A stretch of 64,000 nucleotides of DNA, taken from Microvirga soli (GTDB lineage: Bacteria; Pseudomonadota; Alphaproteobacteria; Rhizobiales; Beijerinckiaceae). The DNA is taken from positions 62,001-126,000 of the forward strand of contig NZ_JAERQE010000005.1 of assembly GCF_016734765.1 (NCBI RefSeq), written 5' to 3'. Below, in pieces: positions 9,163-18,057 of this stretch. The translations under genes were made by a program, and so were the position numbers. The number at the start of each line of letters is the position of its first letter. Position 1 is the stretch's first letter. The notes under the pieces are model-generated. The model was not told where the DNA came from, did not search any database, and saw only the letters and a program-made list of their open reading frames with translations.

Positions 9163-9191
9163 TTGACGAAAGGACCCTGTTCGCGTCTATT
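9163..9191 (+). promoter_or_regulatory. Sigma-70 promoter of tRNA-Ser
   Basis: TTGACG (-35, 9163-9168), a 17-base spacer and TCTATT (-10, 9186-9191). The predicted start near 9198 is about 36 bases before the mature 5' end of the tRNA. Confidence 0.65.
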
Positions 9192-9233
9192 GCGCCACCT
9201 GCGAAGCGGGATCCCGTTCCCGCCTTTTCGCCT

Positions 9234-9324
9234 GGAGACGTGGCCGAGCGGCTGAAGGCACTCGTTTGCTAAATGAGCATACCCCAAAAGGGTATCGAGG
9301 GTTCGAATCCCTCCGTCTCCGCCA
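9234..9324 (+). tRNA. tRNA-Ser (anticodon GCU)
   Basis: The acceptor stem GGAGACG pairs with CGTCTCC, the discriminator is G, and CCA is encoded. The anticodon loop TTGCTAA places GCT at 9268-9270, decoding AGC/AGU serine codons. The long variable arm (ATACCC-CAAAA-GGGTAT) typical of serine tRNAs is present, as is the T-loop GTTCGAATC. It is a complete gene, with no integrase or attachment duplication near its 3' end. Confidence 0.97.
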
Positions 9325-9416
9325 TTCCCTTCTCAGATCCTGACTTTGTTCTCGCCTAGGCTTCTGCCGAGGGCTAGATGTCATGCCATCAGGAAGGACG
9401 GAATGACACGGAGGGT

Positions 9417-9836
9417 TCAGCCCTTCGCGCTCACGACGCTGGTGGCTGGTGCCGGACAGGCCAGGACGAACTCCGAATGCAGGCGGGTGTGCTCGATTCC
9501 GCTCACGACCGTGCAGCCCTTCAATTGCGGATTCGTAGCGATGTATTCGACGGCAGCCTCCTCATGCCTGATTCCGGTTGCCCGCACCGGCACGATCCCG
9601 CGACGCTGCTCGCAGAGGGTCTGGGCCACTTCGGACACCCCATAGGCAGCGACCAGGATCGTCGGCTCTCCCGGCCTCTGGAAGACTTGGTATCCGCCGC
9701 CGCATCGCGTCTCGACCTTGGCCGCCGGTGTCGCCACGTAGTACGAAAGCGATCCAGGAGCCGTGCCGCGAGCGCAACCTGAGACGAAGACAGCTAGGGC
9801 CGCAACAAGAGCCAAGGGCAGGGTCCGGGTAAGCAT
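9417..9836 (-). CDS. Hypothetical lipoprotein
   Basis: A 139-residue exported protein. The signal peptide MLTRTLPLALVAALAVFVSG ends in the lipobox VSGC (Cys21), so a membrane lipoprotein is expected. The mature part has four further cysteines (in RCGGGYQVF, TLCEQR, KGCTVV and LACPAP) that could form two disulfides in the periplasm. AGGAAT precedes the ATG. The family was not recognised. Confidence 0.7.
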   Translation of the reverse strand: MLTRTLPLALVAALAVFVSGCARGTAPGSLSYYVATPAAKVETRCGGGYQVFQRPGEPTILVAAYGVSEVAQTLCEQRRGIVPVRATGIRHEEAAVEYIATNPQLKGCTVVSGIEHTRLHSEFVLACPAPATSVVSAKG

Positions 9837-9976
9837 CGATTCCTCGGAGTGAGAGCAGGTTCAGCCCTCCTAGCAGCAATTGCCGCGCTTGTCTTGAGGG
9901 GTAGTCCACTCCCCGGATCTGAGAGCCTGTGTTAATCCGGCGCGGGTGAACCCATGCTAAGAACAGGAATGAGGGC

Positions 9977-10330
9977 ATGATGGACATTCGGCGCATCGGC
10001 ATAGCCGCGCGGTACAGCGATCTCGTGTTCCTCGGGGATACGGCCTATTTCTCGGGCTATGTTCCCGAGACGACGCTCGGCGGGTCAGTTGCGGAGCAGA
10101 CGCGGGACATTCTCGGGCAGATCGAGCAATCACTGACCGAGATTGGCAGCGACAAGTCAAAGCTTCTCCAGGCGACGATATGGCTCGCCGATATCGCATT
10201 CTACGACGAGATGAATACCGTATGGGATGCCTGGGTCGTTCCGGGACAGGCTCCGGCCCGGGTCTGCGTCGAATCCAGGCTGGCGGATCCCGCCTACAAG
10301 CTCGAGATCCATGTTACCGCAGCCATTTGA
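9977..10330 (+). CDS. RidA/YjgF/YER057c/UK114 family protein
   Basis: A small trimeric enamine/imine deaminase-like protein. The 117-residue sequence has the family layout: YFSGYVPE early, a central helix QTRDILGQIEQSLTEIGSDK followed by KLLQATIWLAD, and the signature region PARVCVESRLADPAYKLEI with the conserved Arg that binds the carboxylate of the substrate. True RidA enzymes detoxify 2-aminoacrylate, but subgroup assignment is not possible here. A second in-frame ATG follows immediately at 9980. Confidence 0.85.
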   Translation: MMDIRRIGIAARYSDLVFLGDTAYFSGYVPETTLGGSVAEQTRDILGQIEQSLTEIGSDKSKLLQATIWLADIAFYDEMNTVWDAWVVPGQAPARVCVESRLADPAYKLEIHVTAAI

Positions 10331-10342
10331 GGCCACGAAAGC

Positions 10343-11140
10343 TCAAGCCCGCTCTTCCCTTGAGCTAGCCTTGGCCAGCGCATTCATGCGCTTGCGCTCA
10401 TAGTGCTTCGCCAGGCGCAGGTGGCGCCAAGTGGCGTAGTTCATGGCGATCAGGAACCCATAGGTGCCGCGCAGAATATGCAGCCGCCCGAAATAGGCTT
10501 TCAGGAAGGCGGCTGGAAACTCGAAATAGACCCGCCATGTCGGAATCGAGATGCCTCTCTTCTCAAGATCGACGGCCTGCTGATCGGTATAGCTGTTGAG
10601 CTTGGCGAGCTGATCCCCGAGGGACCGCACGGATCGGTGATGGACGAGGCCCTTCAGCTTGCCGGCCTTCGTGCTCGGCTTCAGATCAACCCGGTCATGA
10701 ACGAGGGAGGAGGAATACCGGCCGGCATCTCGCCGGTAGAGGCGGACCGGTGCGACCCGGTATGCCAGGGGATGCGGAGCCGCCTCCCCCGGGAAGGTCT
10801 CGGCAATGCTGATGCCGTAGGCCTGACAGGGGGGCTCCCCATGGGCGAACAAGGTCTGGATCTCGGCCAGAAGTTCCGGCGACACCACTTCATCCGCATC
10901 GAGGTTCAGGACCCAGGAGTGCCGGCACTGATCCTCGGCAAAGCGCTTCTGGAGCCCGTAACCCGGCCAGGGATTATGGAGGACACGAGCGCCAAGCTCC
11001 TCGGCGAGGGCCTGCGTTCCGTCGGTCGAGCCTGAATCGACGACCACCAGATCATCCGTCAGGCCGCGGATGGCGCGGATGGTCGCGCCGATCCGGTCAG
11101 CTTCATTCTTGGCAATGATGAAGACGGAAACAGGAAGCAT
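10343..11140 (-). CDS. Family 2 glycosyltransferase, WaaE/KdtX-like
   Basis: An inverting GT-A glycosyltransferase of 265 residues, probably adding a sugar to the lipopolysaccharide core. It begins with the GT2 strand PVSVFIIAKNEADRIGATI, carries the acidic motif DSGSTDGT for nucleotide binding and the DxD-like metal site LNLDADE, and has the C-terminal region (YFGRLHILRGTYGFLIAMNY) seen in WaaE/KdtX-type LPS core glucosyltransferases. The acceptor is inferred from family only, and no other LPS genes are adjacent. Confidence 0.85.
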   Translation of the reverse strand: MLPVSVFIIAKNEADRIGATIRAIRGLTDDLVVVDSGSTDGTQALAEELGARVLHNPWPGYGLQKRFAEDQCRHSWVLNLDADEVVSPELLAEIQTLFAHGEPPCQAYGISIAETFPGEAAPHPLAYRVAPVRLYRRDAGRYSSSLVHDRVDLKPSTKAGKLKGLVHHRSVRSLGDQLAKLNSYTDQQAVDLEKRGISIPTWRVYFEFPAAFLKAYFGRLHILRGTYGFLIAMNYATWRHLRLAKHYERKRMNALAKASSREERA

Positions 11141-11218
11141 GGCAACGGGTGCCTAGCGGCCCTGTCGGTTCGTGGCAAGGGCTTTGAATCGCCAGAGAGA
11201 ATGGGCCAGCCGGATTGT

Positions 11219-11833
11219 TCAGGGCTGTGTCGCCAATCCCTCAGCCTTGAGGGCGCGCTTCACCATCGGGCGGGCGGAAACCCGTGTCATATAGGCCATG
11301 ACGGCCGGATGAGCCGAGAGGTCGATCCGGTGAAAGCGGCTCCAGCTGAGCACGGTGAAGCAATAGGCGTCGGCGACGGTGAAATGCTCGCCGGCGAGAT
11401 AGGAACGCTCCCGCAGGCATTCATCAAGATAGGCGAAGCGACGCTGCAGGTGGCTCACGGCCAGTTGCCGTGCTTTCGGAGGCATTGGCGCCGTCCAGAG
11501 CGGATCGAAGCCCTTGTGCAGCTCCGCCCCCGTGAAATCGAGCCATTCCTTGACCCGGTACCGCTCCAGGGATCCGAGCTTCGGCAGGAGATGAGTGGCA
11601 GGCACCTGATCCGCCAGATACTCAAGGATCACCGGCACCTCGGCCAGGACATCACCGGAATGAAGAGCGAGCGCCGGAACGTAGCCTTTCGGGTTGATCC
11701 TGATGTAATCGCGGCCGGAAGCTGTTGTCTGGGTTTTCAGGTCGACCTTATCATATTCGATATGCAGGCCGGCCTCGCAGGCGATGATCCGCGGGGCGAG
11801 AGAACAAGCTCCCGGCGTGTAGTACAGCTTCAT
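11219..11833 (-). CDS. Glutathione S-transferase, beta class
   Basis: A 204-residue cytosolic GST. The N-terminal thioredoxin-like domain starts MKLYYTPGACSLAPR with Cys10, the beta-class catalytic cysteine, and includes the cis-proline and acidic glutathione site (INPKGYVPALAL, then DVLAEVPVILEYLAD). The C-terminal helical domain follows (residues about 90-200, SYLAGEHFTVADAYCF). It would conjugate or transfer glutathione to electrophiles. Upstream are a perfect TATAAT -10 box and two direct repeats, suggesting inducible control. Confidence 0.92.
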   Translation of the reverse strand: MKLYYTPGACSLAPRIIACEAGLHIEYDKVDLKTQTTASGRDYIRINPKGYVPALALHSGDVLAEVPVILEYLADQVPATHLLPKLGSLERYRVKEWLDFTGAELHKGFDPLWTAPMPPKARQLAVSHLQRRFAYLDECLRERSYLAGEHFTVADAYCFTVLSWSRFHRIDLSAHPAVMAYMTRVSARPMVKRALKAEGLATQP

Positions 11834-11869
11834 CGTGACCCTTCTTCCCGCGCCCCACCGGGAATTTAA

Positions 11870-11913
11870 ATTATAACGTTACACGATGGCTAATTCATAC
11901 GTTACACAGTGGC
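11870..11913 (-). promoter_or_regulatory. Promoter and tandem operator-like repeats of the GST gene
   Basis: On the minus strand there is a perfect TATAAT (11875-11870), giving a leader of roughly 30 bases. Two direct repeats, read on the plus strand as ACGTTACAC-RNTGGC, lie at 11876-11890 and 11899-11913. They are offset by 23 bases and cover the -10 to -35 region. No good -35 box is present, which fits regulated transcription. Confidence 0.55.
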
Positions 11914-11973
11914 ACTTTCAAGGCAGCTTAGACTAATTGATATATTATTTCACAGACGATTGGGAAAATAAGT

Positions 11974-12891
11974 TCAGAGAAGTTCTCCCGCACGCGCATG
12001 CTCGGACGCAGCGGCCTTGGAGTGCTTGCGGACGCGGAGCTGCGCCAGCAGGGGGAAATGATCCGATGCGACCCGAGTCAAGGGGGTGCGGACTGGCCCG
12101 GCATCGACCACCTCAATCGATTTGGTGACGAAGACGTGGTCGAGGCGCAGCACCGGCGCGCGGGTGTGAAAAGTCGGCTGTGGCTCGCCGAAGGAATTGG
12201 AGAGTTGGGCATCCTGCAGCTTGTCGGCGATCATCCGGTAGGAGCGTGAAAGAGGCGGCGCGTTGAAATCGCCTAGGAGCACGGCCGGCTCGGCGCAGTC
12301 GGGATGGCCGACCCAGTCCGCCCCGACGAGAGCCGCGGCCTGCGTCCGCCGCTCACCGGAGCGGAGGGAGAGATGGGCGTTGACCACCTGGATTGTCTGC
12401 CCGTCGATCTCGACTGCCACCCAAAGCGCGCTGCGCTTCTCGAAGGACGGCCGGGTTGACTGCGTCGGCAGACGTCCGGACTTCACGACGCGCGAGGAAT
12501 GGCGCGTCAGAACCGCAATGCCGTACTGCTCGCCCAGGATGCGGATCGTAGGCTGGAAATGCAGGTCCATGCCGAGAACCGAGGCCACGGTCGCAGCCTG
12601 ATCCACCTCCCCTGCCCGCACGCGCCCGACGCGAACCTCCTGGAGTGCCACGATGTCCGGCTGGCAGGATGCGATGACCTCCGCAATCCGAGTCGGGGAA
12701 ATCTGCCTGTCCGTACCGAGCCAGCGGTGGACGTTGTAGGTGAGAATCCGAAGGGCTTGCCCCGGGTTTTCGGTGTGCTTCAAAGGTTCGGTCCGGCTCA
12801 ATCGTTCGTTACAGGTAAAGGCACCGCCCTGCTCGGCACAAGCCAAAAGGTCTAATTGCCAAGAGGCTCGGTCGCGCGGCGTATGGGGCAA
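11974..12891 (-). CDS. Endonuclease/exonuclease/phosphatase family protein
   Basis: A metal-dependent phosphodiesterase-fold protein of the DNase I/AP-endonuclease-like superfamily. Visible superfamily motifs are ILTYNVHRW at the N-terminus, IVALQEV (metal-binding Glu), VVNAHLSLRSGERR, LLGDFNAPP and the terminal VASDHFPLLAQL with the catalytic His. Substrate (nucleic acid, phospholipid or inositol phosphate) cannot be told. The start is uncertain: the longest form begins with TTG, the conserved domain starts only around residue 47, and no ATG lies between, so a downstream TTG near 12783 is equally possible. Confidence 0.8.
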   Translation of the reverse strand: MPHTPRDRASWQLDLLACAEQGGAFTCNERLSRTEPLKHTENPGQALRILTYNVHRWLGTDRQISPTRIAEVIASCQPDIVALQEVRVGRVRAGEVDQAATVASVLGMDLHFQPTIRILGEQYGIAVLTRHSSRVVKSGRLPTQSTRPSFEKRSALWVAVEIDGQTIQVVNAHLSLRSGERRTQAAALVGADWVGHPDCAEPAVLLGDFNAPPLSRSYRMIADKLQDAQLSNSFGEPQPTFHTRAPVLRLDHVFVTKSIEVVDAGPVRTPLTRVASDHFPLLAQLRVRKHSKAAASEHARAGELL

Positions 12892-12968
12892 ACGTGTCGG
12901 ATCAATGACTCTGCTTCGAGCCCGGTTCCAAGGCTTGGCAGCGTCGTGAAACTACTTTTTCCGGCCGC

Positions 12969-12999
12969 TTGACCTTCCCATCATTGGAAGGACTAAACC
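12969..12999 (+). promoter_or_regulatory. CueR-type promoter of copA-cueR
   Basis: TTGACC (12969-12974) and TAAACC (12994-12999) are separated by 19 bases, the over-long spacer typical of MerR-family promoters. The spacer carries the dyad CCTTCC-N7-GGAAGG (12973-12991) characteristic of copper-responsive CueR operators. It lies 31 bases upstream of the copA start. Confidence 0.85.
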
Positions 13000-13030
13000 T
13001 GCTTCCCATATCAGGATCAGGAGATTCCTC

Positions 13031-15559
13031 ATGGCCGCCGGCAAGCTCGTCCAAACTGAGACGCTCGACATCCCCATCCAGGGCATGACCTGCGCCTCCT
13101 GCGTGAACCGAGTCGAGAAGGCGATCCGGTCGGTGAAGGGCGTCACGGCCGCCAGCGTCAACCTGGCGACGGAGCGGGCCCATGTGGAATTTGCGCCAGC
13201 CGATGCCGATCCTGTTGCCGTTGCCGAGGCGATCCGAGCGACGGGCTACGAGCCCGCCGACAACATTGTCGAGTTGACGATCGACGGCATGACCTGTGCC
13301 TCCTGCGTCGGCCGGGTCGAGAAGGCGCTCAGCCGCGTCCCCGGCGTGCTGGAAGCCAGCGTCAACCTCGCCACCGAGCGCGCCTCTGTCCGCTACCTGG
13401 GCGGAGCGGACATGGTGGGCCGTCTGATCGGCGCTGTCGCGCAGACCGGCTACGAAGCCGAGGCGTTGGGCCAGGACAACGACCGGGCCGATCGCGAAAG
13501 TGCTGCCCGGGAGGCGGAGATCTCCGGCCTGCAGCACTCTCTCACCATCGCGGCCATCCTCACCCTGCCGGTCTTCGTGCTCGAAATGGGCTCACACTTC
13601 ATTCCGGCCATCCATGACTGGGTAATGGGGACCCTTGGGCATCGCACGAGCTGGTATCTGCAATTCGCGCTCACCACCCTTGTGCTCTTCGGGCCAGGCC
13701 TGCGCTTCTTCCGCAAGGGCGTGCCGGCCCTGCTGCGCTGGGCGCCGGACATGAATTCCCTGGTGGTGCTCGGCACCAGCGCGGCCTATGCCTATTCGGT
13801 GGTGGCCACCTTCCTGCCTGGCCTCCTGCCTGTCGATATGGCCAACGTCTATTACGAAGCGGCGGCAGTGATCGTGACCCTGATCCTGCTCGGACGCTAT
13901 CTCGAGGCGAAGGCGAAGGGCCGCACCTCCGAGGCGATCAAGCACCTCATGGGCCTGCAGGCCAAGACCGCCCGCGTGCTGCGCAACGGCCAGCCCCTGG
14001 AGATCCCGCTTGATCAGGTGCTCGCGGGAGACGTGGTGCAGGTTCGTCCCGGGGAGAAGATCCCGGTCGACGGTGAGGTCGTGGAAGGCTCGTCCTTCGT
14101 CGATGAATCCATGATCACCGGCGAACCGGTGCCGGTGCAGAAAGCCCAAGGCGCCGAGGTGGTCGGCGGAACCATCAACAAGACCGGCAGCTTCACCTTC
14201 CGGGCCACCCGGATCGGTGCCGACACGGTGCTGGCCCAGATCATCCGCATGGTCGAGCAGGCGCAAGGTTCGAAGCTGCCGATCCAGGCGCTGGTCGACC
14301 AAGTGACGGCCTGGTTCGTGCCGGCCGTCATGGCGGCGGCGGCCCTCACCTTCCTGGTCTGGCTCGTCCTCGGGCCGGAACCGGCGCTCACATTTGCGCT
14401 GGTCAATGCGGTCGCCGTGCTGATCATCGCCTGTCCCTGCGCCATGGGGCTGGCCACGCCGACCTCGATCATGGTCGGCACGGGACGGGCGGCGGAGTTC
14501 GGCGTGCTCTTCCGCCAGGGCGAGGCCCTGCAGAGCCTGAAGGAGGTCGGCGTCGTCGCCCTCGACAAGACCGGGACCCTCACCCAAGGCTGCCCGGACC
14601 TGACCGACTTCGTGACCGCACCCAGCGTCTCGGAGGCCGAGGCGCTGAGGCTGGTCGCTGCCGTGGAAGCTCGCTCCGAACACCCGATCGCCCAGGCCAT
14701 TGTCGCAGCCGCCGAGAAGCGCGGTTTTGCCCTGCCCTCGACCGACAGCTTCGAGGCCGTGCCCGGCTTCGGCGTCTCGGCCACGGTGGAAGACCGGAAG
14801 GTCGATGTGGGCGCGGACCGTTTCATGACGAAGCTCGGGCTCCCCGTCGCGGACTTTGCCGACACGGCAGCCCGCCTTGGTGCCGAGGGCAAGAGCCCAC
14901 TCTATGCAGCCATCGACGGCAGGCTTGCGGCCATCATCGCTGTGGCCGACCCGATCAAGCCCTCGACCCCTGAGGCCATTGCGACTCTCCATGCTCTCGG
15001 CCTGAAGGTCGCGATGATCACCGGCGACAACCGCGGGACGGCCGAGGCCATCGCCCGGCGGATCGGCATCGACGAGGTGGTGGCGGAAGTGCTGCCCGAG
15101 GGCAAGGTCGAGGTCGTGAAGCGCCTTCGTGCCACCCATGGCAAGATCGCTTTCGTCGGCGACGGGATCAACGATGCGCCGGCGCTCGCCGAGGCCGATA
15201 TCGGCATCGCCATCGGCACCGGCACGGACATCGCCATCGAGAGCGCCGACGTGGTGCTCATGTCCGGCGACGTGCGCGGCGTAGTCAACGCCATCGCCCT
15301 GTCCAAGGCCACGATCCGCAACATCGGCCAGAACCTGTTCTGGGCCTTCGCCTACAACGTGCTGCTGATCCCGGTTGCCGCGGGCGTGCTGTACCCGGTC
15401 TACGGCATTCTGCTTTCCCCGATCTTCGCGGCAGGCGCCATGGCGCTCTCCAGCGTCTTCGTTCTCGGCAATGCCCTGAGGCTGCGCGGCTTCAAGGCTC
15501 CCGTCTCATCCGTGCAGGACACCGCCCCTGCCGCTCGAACTGTTGAAGGTGTCGCATGA
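13031..15559 (+). CDS. copA: Cu(I)-exporting P1B-type ATPase CopA
   Basis: Pumps Cu(I) from cytoplasm to periplasm using ATP. The 842-residue protein has two N-terminal heavy-metal-associated domains, each with GMTCASC (Cys21/Cys24 and Cys89/Cys92), and the intramembrane CPC metal site (Cys468-Pro-Cys470). It also has the phosphorylation motif DKTGT (Asp512), the nucleotide-domain SEHP histidine motif and the hinge GDGINDAP. Eight transmembrane helices are expected for the class. A strong AGGAG precedes the start. It is followed by cueR in a 4-base ATGA overlap, and a CueR-type promoter lies upstream. Confidence 0.97.
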   Translation: MAAGKLVQTETLDIPIQGMTCASCVNRVEKAIRSVKGVTAASVNLATERAHVEFAPADADPVAVAEAIRATGYEPADNIVELTIDGMTCASCVGRVEKALSRVPGVLEASVNLATERASVRYLGGADMVGRLIGAVAQTGYEAEALGQDNDRADRESAAREAEISGLQHSLTIAAILTLPVFVLEMGSHFIPAIHDWVMGTLGHRTSWYLQFALTTLVLFGPGLRFFRKGVPALLRWAPDMNSLVVLGTSAAYAYSVVATFLPGLLPVDMANVYYEAAAVIVTLILLGRYLEAKAKGRTSEAIKHLMGLQAKTARVLRNGQPLEIPLDQVLAGDVVQVRPGEKIPVDGEVVEGSSFVDESMITGEPVPVQKAQGAEVVGGTINKTGSFTFRATRIGADTVLAQIIRMVEQAQGSKLPIQALVDQVTAWFVPAVMAAAALTFLVWLVLGPEPALTFALVNAVAVLIIACPCAMGLATPTSIMVGTGRAAEFGVLFRQGEALQSLKEVGVVALDKTGTLTQGCPDLTDFVTAPSVSEAEALRLVAAVEARSEHPIAQAIVAAAEKRGFALPSTDSFEAVPGFGVSATVEDRKVDVGADRFMTKLGLPVADFADTAARLGAEGKSPLYAAIDGRLAAIIAVADPIKPSTPEAIATLHALGLKVAMITGDNRGTAEAIARRIGIDEVVAEVLPEGKVEVVKRLRATHGKIAFVGDGINDAPALAEADIGIAIGTGTDIAIESADVVLMSGDVRGVVNAIALSKATIRNIGQNLFWAFAYNVLLIPVAAGVLYPVYGILLSPIFAAGAMALSSVFVLGNALRLRGFKAPVSSVQDTAPAARTVEGVA

Positions 15560-16011
15560 ATATCGGACAGGCAGCCCAGGCCTCCGGCGTCTCCGCCAAG
15601 ATGATCCGCTACTACGAATCCATCGGGCTGATCCCGAAGACCGTGCGGACGGAAGCGGGATACCGGGTCTATTCGGATCACGACGTGCACACCCTGCGCT
15701 TCATCCGCCGATCGCGCGATCTCGGCTTTTCCGTCGAGCAGATCGCCGACCTCGTCTCGCTGTGGCAGGACCGCGAGCGCGCGAGCAAGGACGTGAAAGC
15801 TATTGCGCTGGAGCATGTGACCGTGCTCGAGCGCAAGATCCGCGAATTGCAGGAGATGGCATCGACTCTTAAACATCTCGCCACGAACTGCCATGGCGAC
15901 ACACGTCCGCATTGCCCGATCCTGGAGGAGTTGGCGAACGACGAGATCGGACAAGGTCACGTCAAGCCAGATGCAAAGTTCGGCGTGCTGGGCAAGGCCC
16001 CGGCGCGATAG
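15556..16011 (+). CDS. cueR: Cu(I)-responsive MerR-family regulator CueR
   Basis: Transcriptional activator that senses free Cu(I) and switches on copA. The 151-residue protein has a MerR helix-turn-helix ([20 protein letters not shown]), the dimerisation coiled coil (residues about 75-108), and the metal-binding loop [12 protein letters not shown]. In that loop Cys112 and Cys120 are spaced and numbered exactly as in E. coli CueR. Its ATG overlaps the copA stop codon, so sensor and pump are co-transcribed and presumably autoregulated from the upstream CueR promoter. Confidence 0.95.
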   Translation: MNIGQAAQASGVSAKMIRYYESIGLIPKTVRTEAGYRVYSDHDVHTLRFIRRSRDLGFSVEQIADLVSLWQDRERASKDVKAIALEHVTVLERKIRELQEMASTLKHLATNCHGDTRPHCPILEELANDEIGQGHVKPDAKFGVLGKAPAR

Positions 16012-16034
16012 ATACGATCATTCGGCACCTGAGC

Positions 16035-16080
16035 CCTCATCCTGAGGAGGGTTGCTCACGCAATCCTCCTCAGGATGAGG
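16035..16080. repeat. CTCATCCTGAGGA-type inverted repeat, short copy
   Basis: CCTCATCCTGAGGAGG and its exact complement are separated by 14 bases, forming a 16-bp perfect stem between convergent genes (cueR and the phosphatase). The same core ends delimit a longer element at 54408-54509, so this is a dispersed repeat family that may also terminate transcription. Confidence 0.85.
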
Positions 16081-16103
16081 CGAGAGTTCTATAGGATCGA
16101 TGC

Positions 16104-16682
16104 TCATACCGCCATCTCGACCTCGCGGGCGCGGCCGAGATCGCGCATGAGCTGCTCGTAACGTGGGATACGCTGGATCTGGCGACCGTAATGCCGGCGC
16201 AATGCATCCACGAGCCGCCCATTGCGGGACAGAAGCCCGTCGGCGAACTCGATCATGAGTGAATTCGGCCATGCCTGCGGACGGATCTCAGTCAATCTCT
16301 CGAAGAGCTTCTCCTCGCCCTCCTCCGGATGCGTCTGGGCCATGAGCGTCAGCATCGCTGCCGTCGAGCGGGAGACGCCCATGTGACAGTGGACGAGCAG
16401 ATGTCCTTCCGCTCCTTCACCGCTTTTCTCAACAACCTCGTCGCCAAAGCGCAGCACCGCCTCCACATGCCCCGGTTCGGGCAGGATCATCCCAGGAAGC
16501 GGATTGATGATGTCATGGAAGCGCAGAATCGTCCTGTGATGAGGATCATAAGCTTCAAAGGCTTCTGGATCCGGGTGGTCCGGATCGAGGATCGAAAGCA
16601 CATGAGTGACGGATCGCTCGCGCTGGTCGGCTAGTTCCGAGATGCCGCAGATCGTGAGCATCTGGATGGAAGGAGACTGCAT
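16104..16682 (-). CDS. Dual-specificity/tyrosine phosphatase-like protein
   Basis: A cysteine-dependent phosphatase of 192 residues. The signature P-loop VHCHMGVSRST gives nucleophile Cys99 and phosphate-binding Arg105. The preceding region (HVLSILDPDHPDPEAF ... ILRFHDI) matches the small dual-specificity phosphatase-like proteins common in Alphaproteobacteria, which act on unknown phosphorylated protein or lipid substrates. No kinase partner gene is adjacent. An internal ATG at residue 8 is an alternative start. Confidence 0.8.
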   Translation of the reverse strand: MQSPSIQMLTICGISELADQRERSVTHVLSILDPDHPDPEAFEAYDPHHRTILRFHDIINPLPGMILPEPGHVEAVLRFGDEVVEKSGEGAEGHLLVHCHMGVSRSTAAMLTLMAQTHPEEGEEKLFERLTEIRPQAWPNSLMIEFADGLLSRNGRLVDALRRHYGRQIQRIPRYEQLMRDLGRAREVEMAV

Positions 16683-16898
16683 CGAAGAACTCGCTCGAAA
16701 GCTAAATCGGGACAGAAACTTTATCGCATCTTTTCGGGAGGTTAACTCATAGCCCTCGAATTAGATCATCCTGTTCAAAAGACTGTGTCTTGCAAACCAC
16801 AGGGGCCTTCTGCCACATTCCCGCCACCGAAGATTCACCTTCTCGACACTCCTGGGACTATGTCTCTTGAGGAGTAGCGCCGCCGCCCGCAAGGACCG

Positions 16899-17669
16899 GT
16901 GGATGAAGCCAATAACCAGAAACTGCAGGTTCCCCCACTGATGTTTGCTGCACTGGCCCCGAGCCGATCCTTGTTGCGCAGAGCCGTTCGCTCTTTTGTC
17001 CTGCTGCTTCCCATAGCCCTGGCAGCATGCGTGTCCACCCAGCCTCCTCAGCAGGCCGTGCGCCGCATCGATCCTGCCTATGCGGCGATGTACGGACCCC
17101 GCCTTGACGAGCCGCATCCGCTCCCGGCGACCGATATTTCCGAGGTCGATCCTCGCTTCCTGCGCCGCGAGGTTGCCTATTACGGCCGCGAGGAACCCGG
17201 CACCATCGTGGTCGACACGCAATCCCGCTATCTCTACCTCGTGCGAGAAGGCGGCCGCGCGATCCGCTACGGCATCGGCGTCGGCAAGGAAGGCCTCGCC
17301 TGGAGCGGCCGCGCCCGCGTCGGACGCAAGGCGGCTTGGCCGCGCTGGACACCCACCGCATCGATGATCAAGCGTGAGCCGGAGCGCAACGCCCGCTGGG
17401 CCGGCGGCATGGAAGGCGGCCTGAGCAATCCGCTTGGAGCCCGTGCCCTTTATCTCTACGACAACGGCCGCGATACCATGTATCGCATCCACGGCACGAC
17501 CGAGCCTTGGTCCATCGGCCAATCCGTGTCGAGCGGCTGCATCCGCCTGTTCAACCAGGACATTATCGATCTCCACAGCCGGGTTCCGGTCGGCTCGCCC
17601 GTGGTCGTGCTGCAGGGCCAACGCCTCTTCGAGGTCGAGGACGAGACGCGAGTGTCGTCGGCGTACTGA
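16899..17669 (+). CDS. L,D-transpeptidase (YkuD domain), lipoprotein-like
   Basis: Forms 3-3 cross-links in peptidoglycan or attaches proteins to it, in the periplasm. The YkuD catalytic motif is complete: HGTTEPWSIGQSVSSGCIRL, with His198 and nucleophile Cys214 when counted from the GTG start. The N-terminus has a basic region, a hydrophobic stretch VLLLPIALAAC and a lipobox-like LAAC, so export with possible lipid attachment is expected. An ATG 42 bases downstream (16941) would still give a good signal peptide and is equally plausible as the start. A strong terminator follows. Confidence 0.88.
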   Translation: MDEANNQKLQVPPLMFAALAPSRSLLRRAVRSFVLLLPIALAACVSTQPPQQAVRRIDPAYAAMYGPRLDEPHPLPATDISEVDPRFLRREVAYYGREEPGTIVVDTQSRYLYLVREGGRAIRYGIGVGKEGLAWSGRARVGRKAAWPRWTPTASMIKREPERNARWAGGMEGGLSNPLGARALYLYDNGRDTMYRIHGTTEPWSIGQSVSSGCIRLFNQDIIDLHSRVPVGSPVVVLQGQRLFEVEDETRVSSAY

Positions 17670-17693
17670 CCACACATCCGCTTCCATATCCGG

Positions 17694-17720
17694 AAGGGCC
17701 GGTCATCGCCGGCCCTTTTT
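17694..17720 (+). terminator. Intrinsic terminator of the L,D-transpeptidase gene
   Basis: AAGGGCCGG-tcatcg-CCGGCCCTT forms a 9-bp stem with a 6-base loop, followed directly by a T-rich tract (TTTCTTT). It lies 25 bases after the stop codon. Confidence 0.88.
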
Positions 17721-17778
17721 CTTTGGTGACCTGTCAGACCTCATGTAAAATCGTCCTGTCTCTGCTGGAGGCATGGTC

Positions 17779-17982
17779 ATGACAGTCGAACGTGCGATCC
17801 TTCTGACCGTCGGCGGGCTCATCATTCTCAGCGTCCTGCTCGCCGTTTATGTGAATCTGAATTGGCTTTGGCTCACCGGCATCCTCGGTGCCCATTTGGT
17901 CCAGGCATCCTTTACGGGTATGTGCCCTGTGGTGATGATGTTCAAACGCATGGGGCTGCCAAGCAAGCCCGGCTTCACCTGA
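17779..17982 (+). CDS. Small inner-membrane protein, DUF2892-type
   Basis: A 67-residue protein with two hydrophobic segments (RAILLTVGGLIILSVLLAVY and LWLTGILGAHLVQASF). The motif FTGMCPVVMMFKRMG near the C-terminus is the hallmark of the DUF2892/YgaP-like membrane domain (fxxxCP). In other proteins this domain accompanies rhodanese domains, but here it stands alone. A GGAGG site eight bases upstream selects this ATG over one six bases earlier. Its function is unknown, and a sulfur-related role is only suggested by the family. Confidence 0.8.
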   Translation: MTVERAILLTVGGLIILSVLLAVYVNLNWLWLTGILGAHLVQASFTGMCPVVMMFKRMGLPSKPGFT

Positions 17983-18057
17983 GTCACCCTCGCCCCCCTG
18001 GAGGCTTCCGCCGGCTGTCCTATGACTCTCTGTAGGACATAAGGCACAGGAGCTTTC

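Noticed and set aside
9234..9400. Genomic-island attachment site at tRNA-Ser
   Set aside because: No duplicate of the tRNA 3' end and no integrase gene were seen in the window; the same holds for tRNA-Phe at 45956.
13592..15139. A 515-codon open frame antisense to copA
   Set aside because: It is exactly complementary to an unmistakable P-type ATPase in high-GC DNA, where antisense frames stay open by chance. The translation is Gly/His/Arg/Asp-rich without any domain.
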